From Streptomyces sp. CoH27 (lineage in GTDB: Bacteria > Actinomycetota > Actinomycetes > Streptomycetales > Streptomycetaceae): a stretch of 64,000 bases of DNA. A program made the position numbers and the translations under genes. Location: positions 78,562-142,561 of the forward strand of contig NZ_JAIQYY010000013.1 of assembly GCF_020181035.1 (NCBI RefSeq). The letters are read 5' to 3'. The notes beneath the pieces are model-generated. The model did no database searches. It was not told where the DNA came from and saw nothing but the letters and a program-made list of their open reading frames with translations. Below are positions 49,909 through 58,763 of this stretch, piece by piece (positions within the stretch are counted from its first letter, which is position 1; each line of letters starts with the position of its first letter).

Positions 49909-50781
49909 AGCCCGGGAGCGGTCATACCCGTCACCACCGCACACCACCTGCGTCGCATCGCGACGAACGGCGTCCAACTCAATGTCGCCATCGCCGGGGA
50001 CGGACCTGCGGTTCTCCTGCTGCACGGCTTCCCGCACACCTGGCAACTCTGGAGCGGCATCATGGGCCGACTGGCCGGGCAGTACCGGGTCATCGCCCCG
50101 GACCTTCGAGGCTTCGGTGCCAGTGCACGTGCCGTCGAGGGTTACGACGCAGGCACCCTCGCCGCCGACGCCGAAGGGCTGCTCGACGCACTCGGCGAGC
50201 CCTCGGCAGCGGTGGTCGGCATCGACGCGGGCACCGCCCCCGCCGTCCTGCTCGCGCTGCGCCGACCCGGCCTCGTCCGGCGCCTGGTCGTGATGGAGGC
50301 ACTGCTCGGCCGCCTGCCCGGAGCGGAGCACGTCGTCGCGGGCGGTGCCCCGTGGTGGTTCGGTTTCCACGCCGTCCCCGGCCTCGCCGAGACCGTTCTG
50401 GCCGGCAACGAGGCCCCGTACATCGACTGGTTCCTCGACTCGGGGACGCTCGGGCGAGGAGTACCCGACGACATCCGTGCGGCCTTCGTCCACGCGTACA
50501 CCGGGGGTGAGGCCCTGCGCTGCGCGTTCTCCTATTACCGGGCCCTGCCCACCAGCGCGCAGCAGATCCAGGACGCCGTCGCGACGGCTCGGCTGACCAT
50601 GCCCACCATGGCCATCGGCTCTCACCCCATCGGCACCGGGCTCGAACGCCAACTCCGTCCCATCGCCGATGACCTGGTCGGACACCATCTCCAGGACTGC
50701 GGCCACATCATCCCCCTCGACCGCCCCGATGCGTTGTTCGCGCTCCTTGCTCCCTTCCTCTCCGCCGATCTGCCGAAGTGA
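49900..50781 (+). CDS. Alpha/beta hydrolase with Asp nucleophile (epoxide hydrolase/dehalogenase-like)
   Basis: A 293-residue alpha/beta hydrolase. The oxyanion motif HGFPHTWQLW and the DLRGFGAS turn are those of epoxide hydrolases and haloacid dehalogenases. The elbow reads VVGIDAGTAPA, with Asp in place of Ser, so the enzyme should form an alkyl-enzyme ester. The catalytic His is probably in DCGHIIPLDRPD. It probably detoxifies an epoxide or halide sensed by the divergent HxlR regulator. The start at 49900 lies inside the candidate operator; a GTG at 49885 is the alternative. Confidence 0.8.
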   Translation: MVTSPGAVIPVTTAHHLRRIATNGVQLNVAIAGDGPAVLLLHGFPHTWQLWSGIMGRLAGQYRVIAPDLRGFGASARAVEGYDAGTLAADAEGLLDALGEPSAAVVGIDAGTAPAVLLALRRPGLVRRLVVMEALLGRLPGAEHVVAGGAPWWFGFHAVPGLAETVLAGNEAPYIDWFLDSGTLGRGVPDDIRAAFVHAYTGGEALRCAFSYYRALPTSAQQIQDAVATARLTMPTMAIGSHPIGTGLERQLRPIADDLVGHHLQDCGHIIPLDRPDALFALLAPFLSADLPK

Positions 50782-50975
50782 CGGAAGCGGGCCGAAGGAT
50801 CACGGTCGGCGGTTCGGGCGTTCGTCCCAGCGGTGAGTTGTCCAGGACCGCCGGATCAGGCTGCGCACGGTGATGATGGTGTCGGCGGGGTCGAAGAATG
50901 CATCAATGACAGTGACGTGACGCCCGTGGCACCGGGCGAGACGGTTCGGTGCATGGCAGCCGGGCCGGCTCCGGG

Positions 50976-51824
50976 TCAGGGCCCCACCCGTTGCCAGTCC
51001 GTCACAGGGCCGGGGTCTGTGTGGTCCACAGGGGTGACCCAGAAGGGTCTGCCCAGCTCAGGGCTGAAGTGGGCGCCTGTCCGGCCGTCCCCCGAGGAGC
51101 GGCCGGTCAGGCGGCGGCCGATCCAGGGCAGCAGATGCTGCCGGGCGAACCGGGCGTCCGCGACCCGGCGCGTGACCCAGCCGGGCGGGGGTGTGGCCGC
51201 CATCGGCACCCGCCACTCGGTGTCCTCCGGCTCGTACCCGAGGGTCTGCCACACCGCCTCGGCGACCCTGCGGTGCCCCTCCGCCGTCAGATGCAGCCGG
51301 TCCACGTCCCACAGCCGGGGATCGCCCAGCGCGGGCGCGCCGTACAGGTCGACGACGACCGCGCCGTGCTTCGCGGCCAGCTCCTCCACACAGGCGAACA
51401 GCTCCTCCATGCGCGGCCGGAACCGATCCAGCACCGGGCCCTGGCGGCCGGGGCTGCGCATCAGCACGAGCTGCCGGCAGGACGGTGCGAGGCGTTCCAC
51501 GGCCTCGGTCAGCAGGCCCTTCACCCGGCCCATGTCGCACTTGGGCCGCAGGGTGTCGTTGAGGCCGCCGACCAGCGTGACCACGTCGGCTTCCATGGCC
51601 GCCGCCCGGTCCACCTGCTCGTCGACGATCTGCCCGATCAGCTTGCCGCGCACGGCCAGGTTGGCGTACCGGAAGCTGGGTGTCCGGGCGGCCATCCGCG
51701 CGGCGAGCACATCGGCCCAGCCCCGGTAGGAACCGTCGGGCAGCAGGTCCGACATGCCCTCGGTGAAGGAGTCGCCGACCGCGACCAGGCTGCTGTATGG
51801 CGGAGATACGGGATTCGTCTGCAT
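50976..51824 (-). CDS. SGNH/GDSL-family hydrolase
   Basis: A 282-residue SGNH hydrolase. Block I is VAVGDSFTEGM (catalytic Ser), block III is VTLVGGLNDTLRPKCD (Gly and Asn), and block V is DRLHLTAEGHRRVA (Asp and His). No export signal is visible, so it is cytoplasmic. It may be an esterase or lipase-like enzyme. The C-terminal ~70 residues (VPMAATPPPGWVTRRV onward) extend beyond the core. A TAGCAT -10 box lies about 10 bp upstream of the ATG. Confidence 0.85.
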   Translation of the reverse strand: MQTNPVSPPYSSLVAVGDSFTEGMSDLLPDGSYRGWADVLAARMAARTPSFRYANLAVRGKLIGQIVDEQVDRAAAMEADVVTLVGGLNDTLRPKCDMGRVKGLLTEAVERLAPSCRQLVLMRSPGRQGPVLDRFRPRMEELFACVEELAAKHGAVVVDLYGAPALGDPRLWDVDRLHLTAEGHRRVAEAVWQTLGYEPEDTEWRVPMAATPPPGWVTRRVADARFARQHLLPWIGRRLTGRSSGDGRTGAHFSPELGRPFWVTPVDHTDPGPVTDWQRVGP

Positions 51825-51890
51825 GGCGTCAGCGATGCTATCCCGCCGCCATACCCGCCGGTCGGTCACCCCGGCAACCAGCCCGGTCCC

Positions 51891-51962
51891 GAGCCGACCG
51901 AGCCGACCGAGCCGACCGAGCCGACCGAGCCGACCGGGCCGACCGGGCCGACCGAGCCGACG
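51891..51962. repeat. Tandem 9-bp repeat, eight copies around GAGCCGACC
   Basis: Five identical units are followed by two GGGCCGACC variants and a last GAGCCGACG. They lie between two minus-strand genes. A 9-bp unit keeps any frame open, so this may be a non-coding remnant of a repeat protein or a slippage site. Confidence 0.85.
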
Positions 51963-52150
51963 GGACCGAGCGGATCGAGCGGGGGCGAATCGGACTGGCC
52001 AGGCACCGGCGGTCCGGCTGAACGCGCTCACCCCGTCCGGCCGTATCCGCCGGCCGCCCGCCGGTTCGGCGCCGAACGCGCTCGCCCGGTGCGGCCGTAT
52101 CCGCCGGGCCCGGGCGGATAAGGCCCTCGGCGCCCGATGTTGCGGGAGGT
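51963..52150. repeat. Intergenic region with a 34-bp imperfect direct repeat
   Basis: Copies at 52020-52053 and 52074-52107 share GAACGCGCTC and GGCCGTATCCGCCGG, 54 bp apart. No gene is seen in this stretch between the GDSL and CNNM genes. Confidence 0.6.
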
Positions 52151-53164
52151 TCAGGCCGGCTGGCCGAAGAGTTCTCGCAGTACGTCCTCCATGGTCACCA
52201 GGCCGGCCAGGCGGCCGTCGTCGCCGAGGACTGCTGCCAGGTGGGTGCGGCTGCCGCGCATCGCTGTGAGGACGTCGTCCAAGGGGGTGCTTTCGCGGAC
52301 ACGGGCGATGGAGCGCATGTCCCGGAGGCGGAACGGGATGTCCCGGGGAGAGGCATCCAGGGCGTCCTTGACGTGCAGGTAGCCCACGATCCGCCGGCCC
52401 ACGTCGACCACCGGGAACCGGGAGAAGCCCGACTCGGCTGTCAGCCGCTCCAGCTCCTCCGGGGTGACCCCCACGCGCGCGTAGACGACCTTCGCCAGCG
52501 GCACCACGACGTCCCGTACCGGCCGGCTGCCCAGCTCCAGGGCGTCGTGCAGCCGCTCCTGGGCCCGGTCGTCGAGCAGACCGGCCTCGCCGGCGTCCTT
52601 GACGATCTCGGCCAGCTCGGCGTCCGTGAAGGTCGCCGCGACCTCGCCCTTCGCCTCCACCCGCAGCAGCTTCAGCAGGCCGTTGGCGAACGCGTTGATC
52701 GTGAAGATCACCGGCCGCAGCGCCCGGGACAGCGCGACCAGCGGCGGGCCGAGCAGCAGCGCGCTGCGCACCGGCTCCGCCAGGGAGATGTTCTTCGGGA
52801 CCATCTCGCCCAGCAGCATGTGCAGATACGTCGCCAGGGTCAGCGCGATCACGAAGGACACCGCGTGGCCCGCGCTCACGGACACCCCGACCGCGTGGAA
52901 CACCGGCCCCAGCAGATGCGCGAACGCCGGCTCGGCGACCACACCGAGGACCAGCGTGCACAGCGTGATGCCCAGCTGGGCGGCGGCCAGCAGCGCGGAG
53001 ACGTGCTCCAGACCCCACAGCACGCTCTTCGCCCGCCGGTCGCCCTCCTGGGCCAGCGGCTCGATCTGCGAGCGGCGCACGGAGATCAGCGCGAACTCGG
53101 CGCCGACGAAGAAGGCGTTGACGACGAGCGTCGCCAGCCCGATCAGCAGCTGTACGGCGGTCAT
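52151..53164 (-). CDS. CNNM/CBS-domain (hemolysin-type) membrane protein, short form
   Basis: A 337-residue protein: a DUF21/CNNM membrane domain (residues ~1-180; GAEFALISVRRSQIEPLAQEGDRRA, LGEMVPKNISLAEP) and a paired CBS domain (RVGVTPEELERLTAESGFSRFPVV and DVLTAMRGSRTHLAAVL). The CorC_HlyC C-terminal domain is absent. Such proteins are linked to Mg2+ or Co2+ handling. Its start overlaps the stop of the longer paralogue (ATGA), so the two are expressed together, probably as a heterodimer. Confidence 0.88.
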   Translation of the reverse strand: MTAVQLLIGLATLVVNAFFVGAEFALISVRRSQIEPLAQEGDRRAKSVLWGLEHVSALLAAAQLGITLCTLVLGVVAEPAFAHLLGPVFHAVGVSVSAGHAVSFVIALTLATYLHMLLGEMVPKNISLAEPVRSALLLGPPLVALSRALRPVIFTINAFANGLLKLLRVEAKGEVAATFTDAELAEIVKDAGEAGLLDDRAQERLHDALELGSRPVRDVVVPLAKVVYARVGVTPEELERLTAESGFSRFPVVDVGRRIVGYLHVKDALDASPRDIPFRLRDMRSIARVRESTPLDDVLTAMRGSRTHLAAVLGDDGRLAGLVTMEDVLRELFGQPA

Positions 53165-54504
53165 CGCGCCTCCCTCGGGCTCTCGTGGCTGCGTTCGTCG
53201 TCCAGCGGCGCGCGCAGCAGCACCCGGGCCGCCCGGCGGCCGGAGGCGTCCACCACGTCCAGCCGCCAGCCGGCGACCTCGACCGAGTCACCGGTCCGTG
53301 GTATCCGGCCCAGCCGGGTGGCGACCAGGCCGGCCAGGGTCTCGTACGGCCCCTCGGGCGCGCGCAGTCCCACACGTGCGAGCTGGTCGGTGCGGGCGGC
53401 GCCGTCGGCCGAGTACAGGGCCCGGCCGTGCTCGTCCGCGCCGGCCGCAGCGAGGTCGGGCGTCTCGTGCGGGTCGTGCTCGTCCCGCACCTCGCCGACG
53501 ACCTCCTCCACGATGTCCTCCAGCGTGGCCACGCCCGCCGTGCCGCCGTACTCGTCGATGACGACCGCCATCGTGCGCCGGCCGCCGAGCCGGTCCAGCA
53601 GCCGGTCCACGGTCAGGGACTCGGGCACGAGCAGCGGCTCGCGCATCACCTGGAAGACCCTGCGGTGGCGCCGCTGGTCGGCGGGGACGGCCAGCACATC
53701 CTTGATGTGGGCGGTGCCGACGACCGAGTCCAGGGTGCCCCGGTAGACCGGGAACCGGGACAGGCCGGTGGCCCGGGTCGCGTTCGCCACGTCCTCGCAG
53801 GTCGCCTGCGCCTCCAGGGCGATGACCTGCACACGCGGGGTCATCACGTTCTCGGCTGTCAGGTCGGCCAGGTTCAGCGTGCGCACGAACAGCTCGGCGG
53901 TGTCCGGCTCCAGCGCGCCCTCCTTGGCGGAGTGCCGGGCGAGCGCCGCCAGTTCCTGCGGGCCGCGCGCGGAGGCCAGCTCCTCGGCCGGCTCTATGCC
54001 CAGCCGTCGTACGACATGGTTGGCCGTGTTGTTCAGGTGCGTGATGAAGGGCCGGAAGGCCGCGCTGAACCAGCGCTGCGCGTTGCCCACCCGCCTGGCC
54101 ACGGCCAGGGGTGAGGAGATCGCCCAGTTCTTCGGCACCAGCTCGCCCACGACCATCAGGAACACCGTCGACAGCGCCGTACCGAGCACGAGCGCGACCG
54201 AACTCGCCGTACCGCCCGACAGGCCCATCGCGCGGAACGGTCCGGCGAGCAGCTTGGCGATGGACGGCTCGGCGAGCATGCCGACGACCAGGTTCGTCAC
54301 CGTGATGCCGAGCTGGGCGCCGGACAGCTGGAAGGTCAGGTTCCGTACGGCCTTCAGGGCACCGGCCGCGCCCCGCTCGCCGCGCTCGGCGGCCCGCTCC
54401 AGCTCGCCACGCTCCACCGTGGTCAGCGAGAACTCCGCCGCCACGAAGGCACCGCAGGCGAGTGACAGCAGGATCGCCACGAGTAGGAGCAGCACTTCGG
54501 TCAT
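53161..54504 (-). CDS. CNNM/CBS/CorC (hemolysin-type) membrane protein, long form
   Basis: A 447-residue protein with the full domain set: CNNM membrane domain (AAEFSLTTVERGELERAAERGERG; VGELVPKNWAISSP), paired CBS domains with MTPRVQVIALE, and a C-terminal CorC_HlyC domain (RTGDSVEVAGWRLDVVDASGRRAARVL). It is the first gene of a two-gene operon with the shorter form. The family acts in magnesium or cobalt transport in the cytoplasmic membrane. A shared 17-bp motif lies upstream. Confidence 0.9.
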   Translation of the reverse strand: MTEVLLLLVAILLSLACGAFVAAEFSLTTVERGELERAAERGERGAAGALKAVRNLTFQLSGAQLGITVTNLVVGMLAEPSIAKLLAGPFRAMGLSGGTASSVALVLGTALSTVFLMVVGELVPKNWAISSPLAVARRVGNAQRWFSAAFRPFITHLNNTANHVVRRLGIEPAEELASARGPQELAALARHSAKEGALEPDTAELFVRTLNLADLTAENVMTPRVQVIALEAQATCEDVANATRATGLSRFPVYRGTLDSVVGTAHIKDVLAVPADQRRHRRVFQVMREPLLVPESLTVDRLLDRLGGRRTMAVVIDEYGGTAGVATLEDIVEEVVGEVRDEHDPHETPDLAAAGADEHGRALYSADGAARTDQLARVGLRAPEGPYETLAGLVATRLGRIPRTGDSVEVAGWRLDVVDASGRRAARVLLRAPLDDERSHESPREAR

Positions 54505-54639
54505 CGGGTCACCCTCGTCCCAGCATCGGACAGGGCAGGACGGAACGCGCGGTGTCGCGGACTGGGAGGCTCGCCCATGGGCGGACGCTCACAACCTTTC
54601 ATCGAGGATCGAGTGCTGACTGCTCCCTCAATGGTAAAG

Positions 54640-54656
54640 GATGAGCAAAGCATGCT
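54640..54656 (+). promoter_or_regulatory. 17-bp motif shared with the region at 33682
   Basis: GATGAGCAAAGCATGCT here matches GATGGGTAAAGCATGCT at 33682-33698 in 15 of 17 positions. Both lie upstream of minus-strand genes (CNNM operon and ACT-GNAT gene). The AGCATGCT end is itself palindromic. Confidence 0.4.
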
Positions 54657-54663
54657 GTTCGGC

Positions 54664-55089
54664 TCAGTCGGCGAGCGGCTTCACCCAGCGCCGCCACTGC
54701 TCCTGCGTTTCGTATCCGGCCGCACTCCACGCATGGTGCGCGGTCTCGTTGCGGACCAGCACCATGGCGTCCGCGCGCCGCCCGCCGAGCTGTACGAAGC
54801 GCTCCTCGGCGACGGCCAGCAGCGCCGAGCCAATGCCCTGCCGGCGCCGCTCGGGATGCACCGCGAGCCGGTACAGATGGCAGCGCCAGCCGTCGAAGCC
54901 GGCGATCACCGTGCCCACCAGTTCGCCGTTCAGCTCGGCGAGGATGAGCGCCTCGGGGTCACGGGCGACCAGACGCTCCACCCCGTCCCGGTCGTCGCTG
55001 ATGCTGGTGCCCTCGGCGGCCGTCTTCCAGAAGGCGAGCACGGTGTCGAGGTCGTGCGGGAGGGCGGGGCGTATGCGCAGTTCGGTCAT
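54664..55089 (-). CDS. GNAT-family N-acetyltransferase
   Basis: A 141-residue acetyltransferase with RLAVHPERRRQGIGSALLAVAE, the acetyl-CoA-binding Q/RxxGxG loop. The N-terminus ELRIRPALPHDLDTVL and C-terminus HAWSAAGYETQEQWRRWVKPL are typical of RimI-like members. The start is set at MTELRIRP; MLPMTEL upstream lacks a better ribosome site. The acceptor is not identifiable. Confidence 0.85.
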   Translation of the reverse strand: MTELRIRPALPHDLDTVLAFWKTAAEGTSISDDRDGVERLVARDPEALILAELNGELVGTVIAGFDGWRCHLYRLAVHPERRRQGIGSALLAVAEERFVQLGGRRADAMVLVRNETAHHAWSAAGYETQEQWRRWVKPLAD

Positions 55090-55134
55090 GGGAAGCATCG
55101 GATCACGCACACCACGCCCGCACGCCGATTTCCA

Positions 55135-56022
55135 CTATGCGGACTCCGCGCGCAGCCGCTCCATCACCGGCGCGAACGCCTCCATGTACGGCTCCAGGAC
55201 GGTCAGGTACGAGAACCCGAACCGCTCGCGCTGCGCCCGCAGCCGTGCCACGAGGTCGTCCAGCGGGCCGGCCAGCACGATGGGCAGGGACAGTGCCTGC
55301 TCCAGGGACAGCTGCGGCTGCCGTTCCAGCAGGGGCTTCAACACGGGCTCGGGGTCGTCGGTGACCGCCACCAGCTGAAGGAGCAGGTTCAGCTCCGCCT
55401 GCTCGGCCCGGCCCGCCGCCAGGTCCCGGTGGCGGGCCACCCGCTCGTCCAGTTCCTCGGCGGTGAGGGGCTCCAGCTTCCCGGGCGTGGCGGCCGGCCG
55501 GGCTCCGGTGAAGGCCGCGATGTCCGCGTGCTCGGCGGTCAGCCGCAGCATCCGGTCGCCGTTGGCGCCGATCAGCAGCGGCACCCGGGACTGGGCGGGC
55601 CGGGGCTGGAACTCGGCCGAGCCCAGCAGCCGGGCCACCTCGCCGGCCGTGTGCGCGAGATGGTCCACCCGCTCGCGCGCCGAGCCGTACGGCAGCCCGG
55701 CCTCCTCGTGCTCGGCCGGCACGTACCCGGTGCCGAGCCCGAGTTCCAGGCGCCCGCCGGTGAGCGCGTCAGTGGTCGCCGCCTCGCGGGCCAGCAGCGC
55801 CGGATTCCAGAAGCCCGCGTTGAGCACGAACGTGCCGAGCCGGGGCCGCTGCGTCGCCTCGGCCGCCGCGACCAGCGCCGGGAACGGCGCGACCATGCCG
55901 AGGTGATCCGGGACGAGGAGCACGTCGTACCCGAGCTCCTCGGCCCGACGGCACCTCGCCCGCCACTCGGCGGCGGACGCGGGCGTGAACAGGGTGACCC
56001 CGAAGCGGAACGGACGCAACAT
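55135..56022 (-). CDS. F420-dependent luciferase-like (LLM) oxidoreductase
   Basis: A 295-residue LLM protein. RFGVTLFTPASAAEWRARCRRAEELGYDVLLVPDH is the typical N-terminal half; RLELGLGTGYVPAEHE and PLLIGANGDRMLRLTAEHADI are F420/FMN site regions. It resembles the MSMEG_2516-like or TIGR03621 actinobacterial group. It should use F420 to reduce or oxidise an unknown substrate. ATG at 56022 follows GGGGAGA. Confidence 0.85.
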   Translation of the reverse strand: MLRPFRFGVTLFTPASAAEWRARCRRAEELGYDVLLVPDHLGMVAPFPALVAAAEATQRPRLGTFVLNAGFWNPALLAREAATTDALTGGRLELGLGTGYVPAEHEEAGLPYGSARERVDHLAHTAGEVARLLGSAEFQPRPAQSRVPLLIGANGDRMLRLTAEHADIAAFTGARPAATPGKLEPLTAEELDERVARHRDLAAGRAEQAELNLLLQLVAVTDDPEPVLKPLLERQPQLSLEQALSLPIVLAGPLDDLVARLRAQRERFGFSYLTVLEPYMEAFAPVMERLRAESA

Positions 56023-56191
56023 GAACTCTCCCCGACAGCAGACGACTTGAGCCTCCTCCCGCGATTCCATCACGCCGACGGCCCGCCTGGGCGGAGACGG
56101 TCGTCAGCCGTGAGCGATCACCGTCCGTGGGCGGGCGTGACCATCGCCCGGGGGCCACTCGGGGGGCAGGTAGGTGCCGCCCGTGGGGCCG

Positions 56192-58759
56192 TCACTCGTG
56201 GGCGATCGCCGCCAGCACGTTCATCCGGGACGCCCGCAGCGCCGGCAGCAGCGCTGCCACCACGCCGACCACCGCCGAACCGAGTACGACCGCGACGATC
56301 GTGGTCCAGGGGACGGCCAGTTCCTTCAGGCCGCGCAGGGCCAGCACCCGCTGCATGCACACGCCCCACACCAGGCCCAGCCCCAGGCCGAGGACCGCAC
56401 CGAACACCGCGATCACCACCGACTCCAGCCGGATCATCCGCCGCAACTGCCGTCGCCCCAGCCCGATCGCGCGCAGCAGCCCGATCTCCCGGGTGCGCTC
56501 CACCACCGACAGGGCGAGGGTGTTGACCACACCGAGCACGGCGATGACGATCGCCAGCGCCAGCAGGGCGTACACCAGGTACAGCAGGACGGCGATCTGA
56601 TCGTGGATCAGTTGCTTGTAGTCGGTCTGGTTGCGCACCTGCACCTGGGGGAAGGGCTTCAGCGCCCGCTCCAGCCGGGGGCGCAGGTCCTGCGGTTTCG
56701 TGCCGGCCGTCGCGTCGACGTAGAGCACGGAGTCCTGGCCGCTGGGCACGTACCTCTCGAACGTGCCGAGGCCGAAGTACAGGCCGCCCTGGGAGCCGAA
56801 GCCCTCCGCCGTGTCCTGGTCGGTCAGCGCCGCGACGGTCAGTTCGGTGTGCCGGCCACCGGGGAACTCCACCGGGAGCACGCTGCCCATCCGCACCCCG
56901 TGGTCCTTGGCGAAACCGGCGTCCATGGCGAGGTGACCGTCCGCCAGCGCGGCCGCCGAGCCTCCTCGCGCGTACGTGATGTGCACGACGTCGTCGAGCC
57001 CCGGCCCGTACCCGACGGCGGACGTCTCGACCCGGTCCCCGTCCGGCAGCCGTACCGCGACCGGGGTGAGCCGCTGGCGCACCACGAGCCCGACGCCGTG
57101 CATGCCGGAGGCGGTGTCCCGCACCTCCTTCGTGAACGGCGTGAAGTTGGCGTTCTGGATGATGAAGTCGGCGCCGAGCGTCCGGTCGATCTGCCGGTCG
57201 AACGACGCCGACATCGAGGCGCTCGCCACCGACATCCCGCCGACCAGGGCCAGGCCCACCATGAGCGCGGCCGCCGTGGCGCCGGTACGGCGGGGATTGC
57301 GCAGGGCGTTGCGCTGACTCATCCGGCCGACCGGGCCGAACAGCGCGGGGAAGGCCGCACCCAGCACCCGGATCACCGGCCGCACCAGCAGCGGCCCGGC
57401 GATCACGGTCGCGACCAGCGTCAGCACCACGCCGACGCCCAGCAGCGAGGCCGCCTGCGCCGTCCTCGTGGCCGCCGCGCACCCGCCCAGCGCCGCCGCC
57501 CCGGCCGCCCCCAGCACCGCGCCGACGACCGCCCGCACCGTGAGCGGCTTGCCGACACCGGCGACCTCGGCGTCCACCAGGGCCGCCATCGGCGACACCG
57601 CCGCCGCCCGCCGCGCGGGCAGATACGCGGCCACGAAGGTGACGCCCAGACCGACGACGTACGCGGCGACGGGCGTCTCCCAGCCGAGGACCATCTCCGT
57701 GGCCTTCAGGTTCATCCCGAACGCGCCCATCAGCCGGATCAGCCCCAGCGCCAGCCCGATCCCGGCACCGAGGCCGAGCGTCGAACCGACCAGCCCGAGC
57801 AGCAGCGCCTCGGTCAGCACCGAGCGCCGCACCTGCCGCCGGTCCGCACCGAGCGCCCGCAACAGGCCCAGCTCACGGGTGCGTTGGGCGATCAGCATGG
57901 AGAAGGTGTTGACGATGAGGAACACACCGACGAGCAACGCGACCCCGGCGAAACCGAGCATCACGTACTTGATCACGTCCAGGAACGGGCCGAGCGCGGC
58001 CGCCGCCGACTTGGCCTGCTCGCCCGCCGTCCTCAGGTCGTAGGTGCCGGTGCCGATGGCCCGGCCGACACGCCGCTTGAGTTCGGCGTCCGGCACCCCC
58101 TTCGCCGCGTCCGCCGAGACACTCGTCGCCAGGGCCTGGGAGCCGAGCAGCTCCCGGCCCGCCACCGCCGGGTCCAGGAAGACGAGGGCCGCGCCCGGGT
58201 TGGTCGTGGTGAACGTGGCGATTCCGACGACTCGCACGCGGAACGTACCCGGCTGCGCCTGCACCGTCAGCGTGTCGCCGATCCGTACGTGCTTCTTGCC
58301 GGCGGTGTCCGCGTCCAGCAGCGCCTCGCCCGCGCCCCTCGGCGCGTGGCCGGAGGTCAGCTCCACAGCGCTGTGCCGGGTGACGTACCAGGCGGTGGCG
58401 ATGGTGGGGGCGCCGGTGGTCGGTCCGACGGACTTGTCGTGGCCGTCGACCACGACGACGTTCTGCACCTTGACGTCCGCACGGGCCGCCGTGACCCCGG
58501 GCACCCGCGCCACCCGGTCCCGCAGCGCGGCGGGGAGGGTCTGCACGGTGCCGCCGGGCACCGGGGACTTCAGGCCCTGCTTCGGCTGTACGGTCACATC
58601 CGCGGCCGTGGAGGCGAAGAGCCGGTCGAAGGTACGGGTGACGGTGTCGGAGAAGATCAGGCTGCCCGCGACGAACGCCACGGACAGGATCACCGCCAGC
58701 GCGGACAGGGCGAGCCGCCCCTTGTGCGCGAGGAAACTCCTCAGGGTCGCCTTGAGCAC
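56192..58759 (-). CDS. FtsX-domain ABC transporter permease (MacB type)
   Basis: An 855-residue permease with an N-terminal helix (LALSALAVILSVAFVAGSLIF), a periplasmic-type extracytoplasmic domain and two FtsX blocks (FAGVALLVGVFLIVNTFSMLIAQRTRELGLLRALGADRRQ and, near the end, LALAIVIAVLGVVNTLALSVVERTREIGLLRAIG). It should extrude lipids, peptides or drugs, or transmit force to envelope hydrolases, with its ATPase. GTG at 58759 follows AGGAGG and lies 4 bp after the ATPase stop. Confidence 0.9.
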   Translation of the reverse strand: MLKATLRSFLAHKGRLALSALAVILSVAFVAGSLIFSDTVTRTFDRLFASTAADVTVQPKQGLKSPVPGGTVQTLPAALRDRVARVPGVTAARADVKVQNVVVVDGHDKSVGPTTGAPTIATAWYVTRHSAVELTSGHAPRGAGEALLDADTAGKKHVRIGDTLTVQAQPGTFRVRVVGIATFTTTNPGAALVFLDPAVAGRELLGSQALATSVSADAAKGVPDAELKRRVGRAIGTGTYDLRTAGEQAKSAAAALGPFLDVIKYVMLGFAGVALLVGVFLIVNTFSMLIAQRTRELGLLRALGADRRQVRRSVLTEALLLGLVGSTLGLGAGIGLALGLIRLMGAFGMNLKATEMVLGWETPVAAYVVGLGVTFVAAYLPARRAAAVSPMAALVDAEVAGVGKPLTVRAVVGAVLGAAGAAALGGCAAATRTAQAASLLGVGVVLTLVATVIAGPLLVRPVIRVLGAAFPALFGPVGRMSQRNALRNPRRTGATAAALMVGLALVGGMSVASASMSASFDRQIDRTLGADFIIQNANFTPFTKEVRDTASGMHGVGLVVRQRLTPVAVRLPDGDRVETSAVGYGPGLDDVVHITYARGGSAAALADGHLAMDAGFAKDHGVRMGSVLPVEFPGGRHTELTVAALTDQDTAEGFGSQGGLYFGLGTFERYVPSGQDSVLYVDATAGTKPQDLRPRLERALKPFPQVQVRNQTDYKQLIHDQIAVLLYLVYALLALAIVIAVLGVVNTLALSVVERTREIGLLRAIGLGRRQLRRMIRLESVVIAVFGAVLGLGLGLVWGVCMQRVLALRGLKELAVPWTTIVAVVLGSAVVGVVAALLPALRASRMNVLAAIAHE

Positions 58760-58763
58760 CGGG

